A stretch of 15,230 nucleotides of DNA from Lachnospiraceae bacterium (lineage in GTDB: Bacteria; Bacillota; Clostridia; Lachnospirales; Lachnospiraceae), in NCBI GenBank assembly GCA_024694785.1, contig JAILJL010000179.1, positions 1 to 15,230 of the forward strand, given 5' to 3'. Positions 13,849-15,230 of this stretch are shown piece after piece (the stretch's first letter is position 1; every line of letters begins with the position of its first letter). Both the position numbers and the translations under genes were made by a program. The notes beneath the pieces were generated by a model that worked only from the letters and a program-made list of their open reading frames with translations, was not told where the DNA came from and did not search any database.

Positions 13849-15230
13849 AGAACCGTAATGAAAACTTTCGCGATTCCGTACAAACTTTCCGTAAGTACAT
13901 TGCTGTCCTCATCGGCTGTTTCAAGACCCTTTGCTGCGTCTTTTCTGAATCCCGTAAGCGATACGGTATTGCTCTTAATTCCGTTAAGTGAGAAATCAAA
14001 CGATTTCAATTCTTCATTCTCGCTCATAAGCTCTTTCATTCTGTCCTCGGCGTCTTTCATATCGTTAAAAAGCTCTTCATCATCCGTGACGAAATAACCT
14101 TTTATATCGCCGTTTTGTACTTTAAATTCTGCCGCAATATCCTTCTCATTCGGAAGATGCGACGTTATCGTAACCTTGCCCTTGTCTTTCTTGCCTTTAA
14201 CTATCTTTAAAGACACGGTTCCCATCTTTCCCTTAATTAAAACAGGGATTGCAAAATCTTCCTTTTTTGCTGCATCAGTAAATAATCCTATCTGCCTGCA
14301 CACCATTCGCATTGCATCAAGATCGACATCTCTTGGTTCATCTTCGAATTCCATAGTGTCCATAACTTCTGTCGCAAGCTCTTCAAGATCTTCAAGCGAC
14401 TCGCCCATAGCAGTCGGCGACTCGATATTCTCTTCAAAATTCTTCAACGCTTCCGCTTTAAGGAAATTAAACTTCTCCTGCTTTGAAAGTGAATTCACCT
14501 CATCATATAACTTGCTGTAGGTTCTGTTTAACTTAAAGAAGTTATACATAGCCTCGATATTTTCGATCGACTTTGGTGCCTCGATGGCAGTAAGATATTC
14601 TCTTACCTCTTCGTCGGTTTCCAATATCTTAAGGTTCTCAATTATTCGTTCTTTGCTTTCTACGGATTCTTCTTCCTTAATATCCTCATTTATAAGCCTT
14701 AGGCTCTCTATGAACTCTTCCGGTGTCTTATCAAGAATGGCCTTACCGTCAGTATTCTCTTCGCTCATCTTAACAAGTGATTCGACACTTATCTCTTCAA
14801 GCGCATTCTTTAATGCATATACTTCGTACGCGCTATTAACCTGCTCCGTAATGGAAAGGTCTGCAACCACGCGCTTTTCTGATGCTGCAAGCTCGTCATC
14901 CACACGCTTATTGATGTGTCCCGTATTACGGCTTCTTACTTCTGTAATAAGATTTTTTAGCGTAAGCTCGGCATTACTTGCGACTGCAGCTCCGATTACC
15001 GCTCCGTCAGACTTCTCCACCTGTCTTAAGAGTCGGTAGATACCCATATAGGACTCGCGCTCTTCTTCGGTAATCCCGTCTTTTTTACTAAGATCATACA
15101 GAAACTTACTGTATTTCTCGCTGCCGTTATCTCCGATTCTCTCTCTGATCTCGGTCGCCTTATCGTTCAATTCGGTTAATTCCACATTAAGAGGGTTATA
15201 TCCCTCGCGAATCATTGTAAGAACTACCTT
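13836..15230 (-). CDS. C-terminal part of a large acidic protein with a FliK-like end (partial)
   Basis: The frame is open to the window edge with five further codons before the first ATG at 15215 and no ribosome site there, so this is the 3' part of a longer gene. The visible 460 or so residues are mostly charged and helical. Residues about 321-415 (counting from the ATG at 15215) have the shape of the FliK C-terminal domain: FAIPVLIKGKMGTVSLKIV, then VTITSHL, an Asp/Glu-rich amphipathic stretch, and MKELMSENEELKSFDFSLNG. FliK proteins control flagellar hook length and are exported. The protein may belong to the DUF6240-type family of Lachnospiraceae, recalled from memory. It precedes flagellin by 95 bases. 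The flagellar role is inferred. Confidence 0.55.
   Translation of the reverse strand, partial: KVVLTMIREGYNPLNVELTELNDKATEIRERIGDNGSEKYSKFLYDLSKKDGITEEERESYMGIYRLLRQVEKSDGAVIGAAVASNAELTLKNLITEVRSRNTGHINKRVDDELAASEKRVVADLSITEQVNSAYEVYALKNALEEISVESLVKMSEENTDGKAILDKTPEEFIESLRLINEDIKEEESVESKERIIENLKILETDEEVREYLTAIEAPKSIENIEAMYNFFKLNRTYSKLYDEVNSLSKQEKFNFLKAEALKNFEENIESPTAMGESLEDLEELATEVMDTMEFEDEPRDVDLDAMRMVCRQIGLFTDAAKKEDFAIPVLIKGKMGTVSLKIVKGKKDKGKVTITSHLPNEKDIAAEFKVQNGDIKGYFVTDDEELFNDMKDAEDRMKELMSENEELKSFDFSLNGIKSNTVSLTGFRKDAAKGLETADEDSNVLTESLYGIAKVFITVLKRS

Noticed and set aside
1..15230. tRNA, rRNA, CRISPR arrays or prophage genes
   Set aside because: Nothing resembling these was seen; the longest gap without a gene is about 145 bases and is explained by a terminator and a promoter.

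Overview
The window is an AT-leaning, very densely packed stretch in which every convincing gene lies on the minus strand, so transcription runs from high to low coordinates. The gene content is a Gram-positive flagellin with FliS, a Tad/Flp pilus operon with no outer-membrane secretin, and DUF5702- and DUF6382-like Tad accessory proteins. Together with AGGAGG-type ribosome sites and frequent TTG/GTG starts, this points to a motile clostridial bacterium, most likely Lachnospiraceae. That placement is inference from protein families, not a phylogeny.

Layout in the direction of transcription. (1) 15230-13836: the C-terminal part of a large acidic protein that runs off the window; its last third resembles the C-terminal domain of the flagellar hook-length protein FliK. 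(2) 13740-11763: flagellin and a FliS-type chaperone, with a sigma-28-like promoter inside the end of the preceding gene, a leader carrying a CsrA-like GGA hairpin, and a strong intrinsic terminator after fliS. (3) 11618-3942: a ten-gene Tad operon with its own sigma-A promoter: prepilin peptidase, TadZ-like protein, TadA ATPase, TadB, TadC, a 57-residue Flp pilin, a DUF5702-like protein, a TadE-like pseudopilin with a Cys/His tail, a second prepilin peptidase, a second short TadE-like pseudopilin, and a DUF6382-like cytoplasmic protein. (That is eleven reading frames when the 57-residue pilin is counted.) Most junctions overlap. (4) 3870-8: a separate housekeeping operon with a sigma-A promoter inside the last codons of the Tad operon: a flavodoxin-like/SCP2 fusion protein, a HIT hydrolase, MurG and glucose-6-phosphate isomerase.

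How the parts work together: TadA powers a TadB/TadC inner-membrane platform that assembles Flp pilin and TadE-like pseudopilins after cleavage by the prepilin peptidases; the TadZ-like and DUF6382-like proteins are probable cytoplasmic localisation or regulatory parts. The flagellin/FliS unit is under the late flagellar programme and ends before the pilus operon starts.

The most unusual structure is a near-perfect 20-bp inverted repeat (6138-6157 and 6266-6285) around a 108-bp AT-rich spacer at the 5' end of the TadE-like gene. It contains the start codon and encodes an atypical long leader. If the spacer is inverted on paper, translation stops after 12 codons, so this is a candidate intragenic DNA-inversion switch, or alternatively a translation-controlling hairpin, for the pilus. 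Other points of interest are a TadZ homologue with no usable P-loop, tandem putative metal-binding motifs on the TadE tail, and two prepilin peptidases in one operon.
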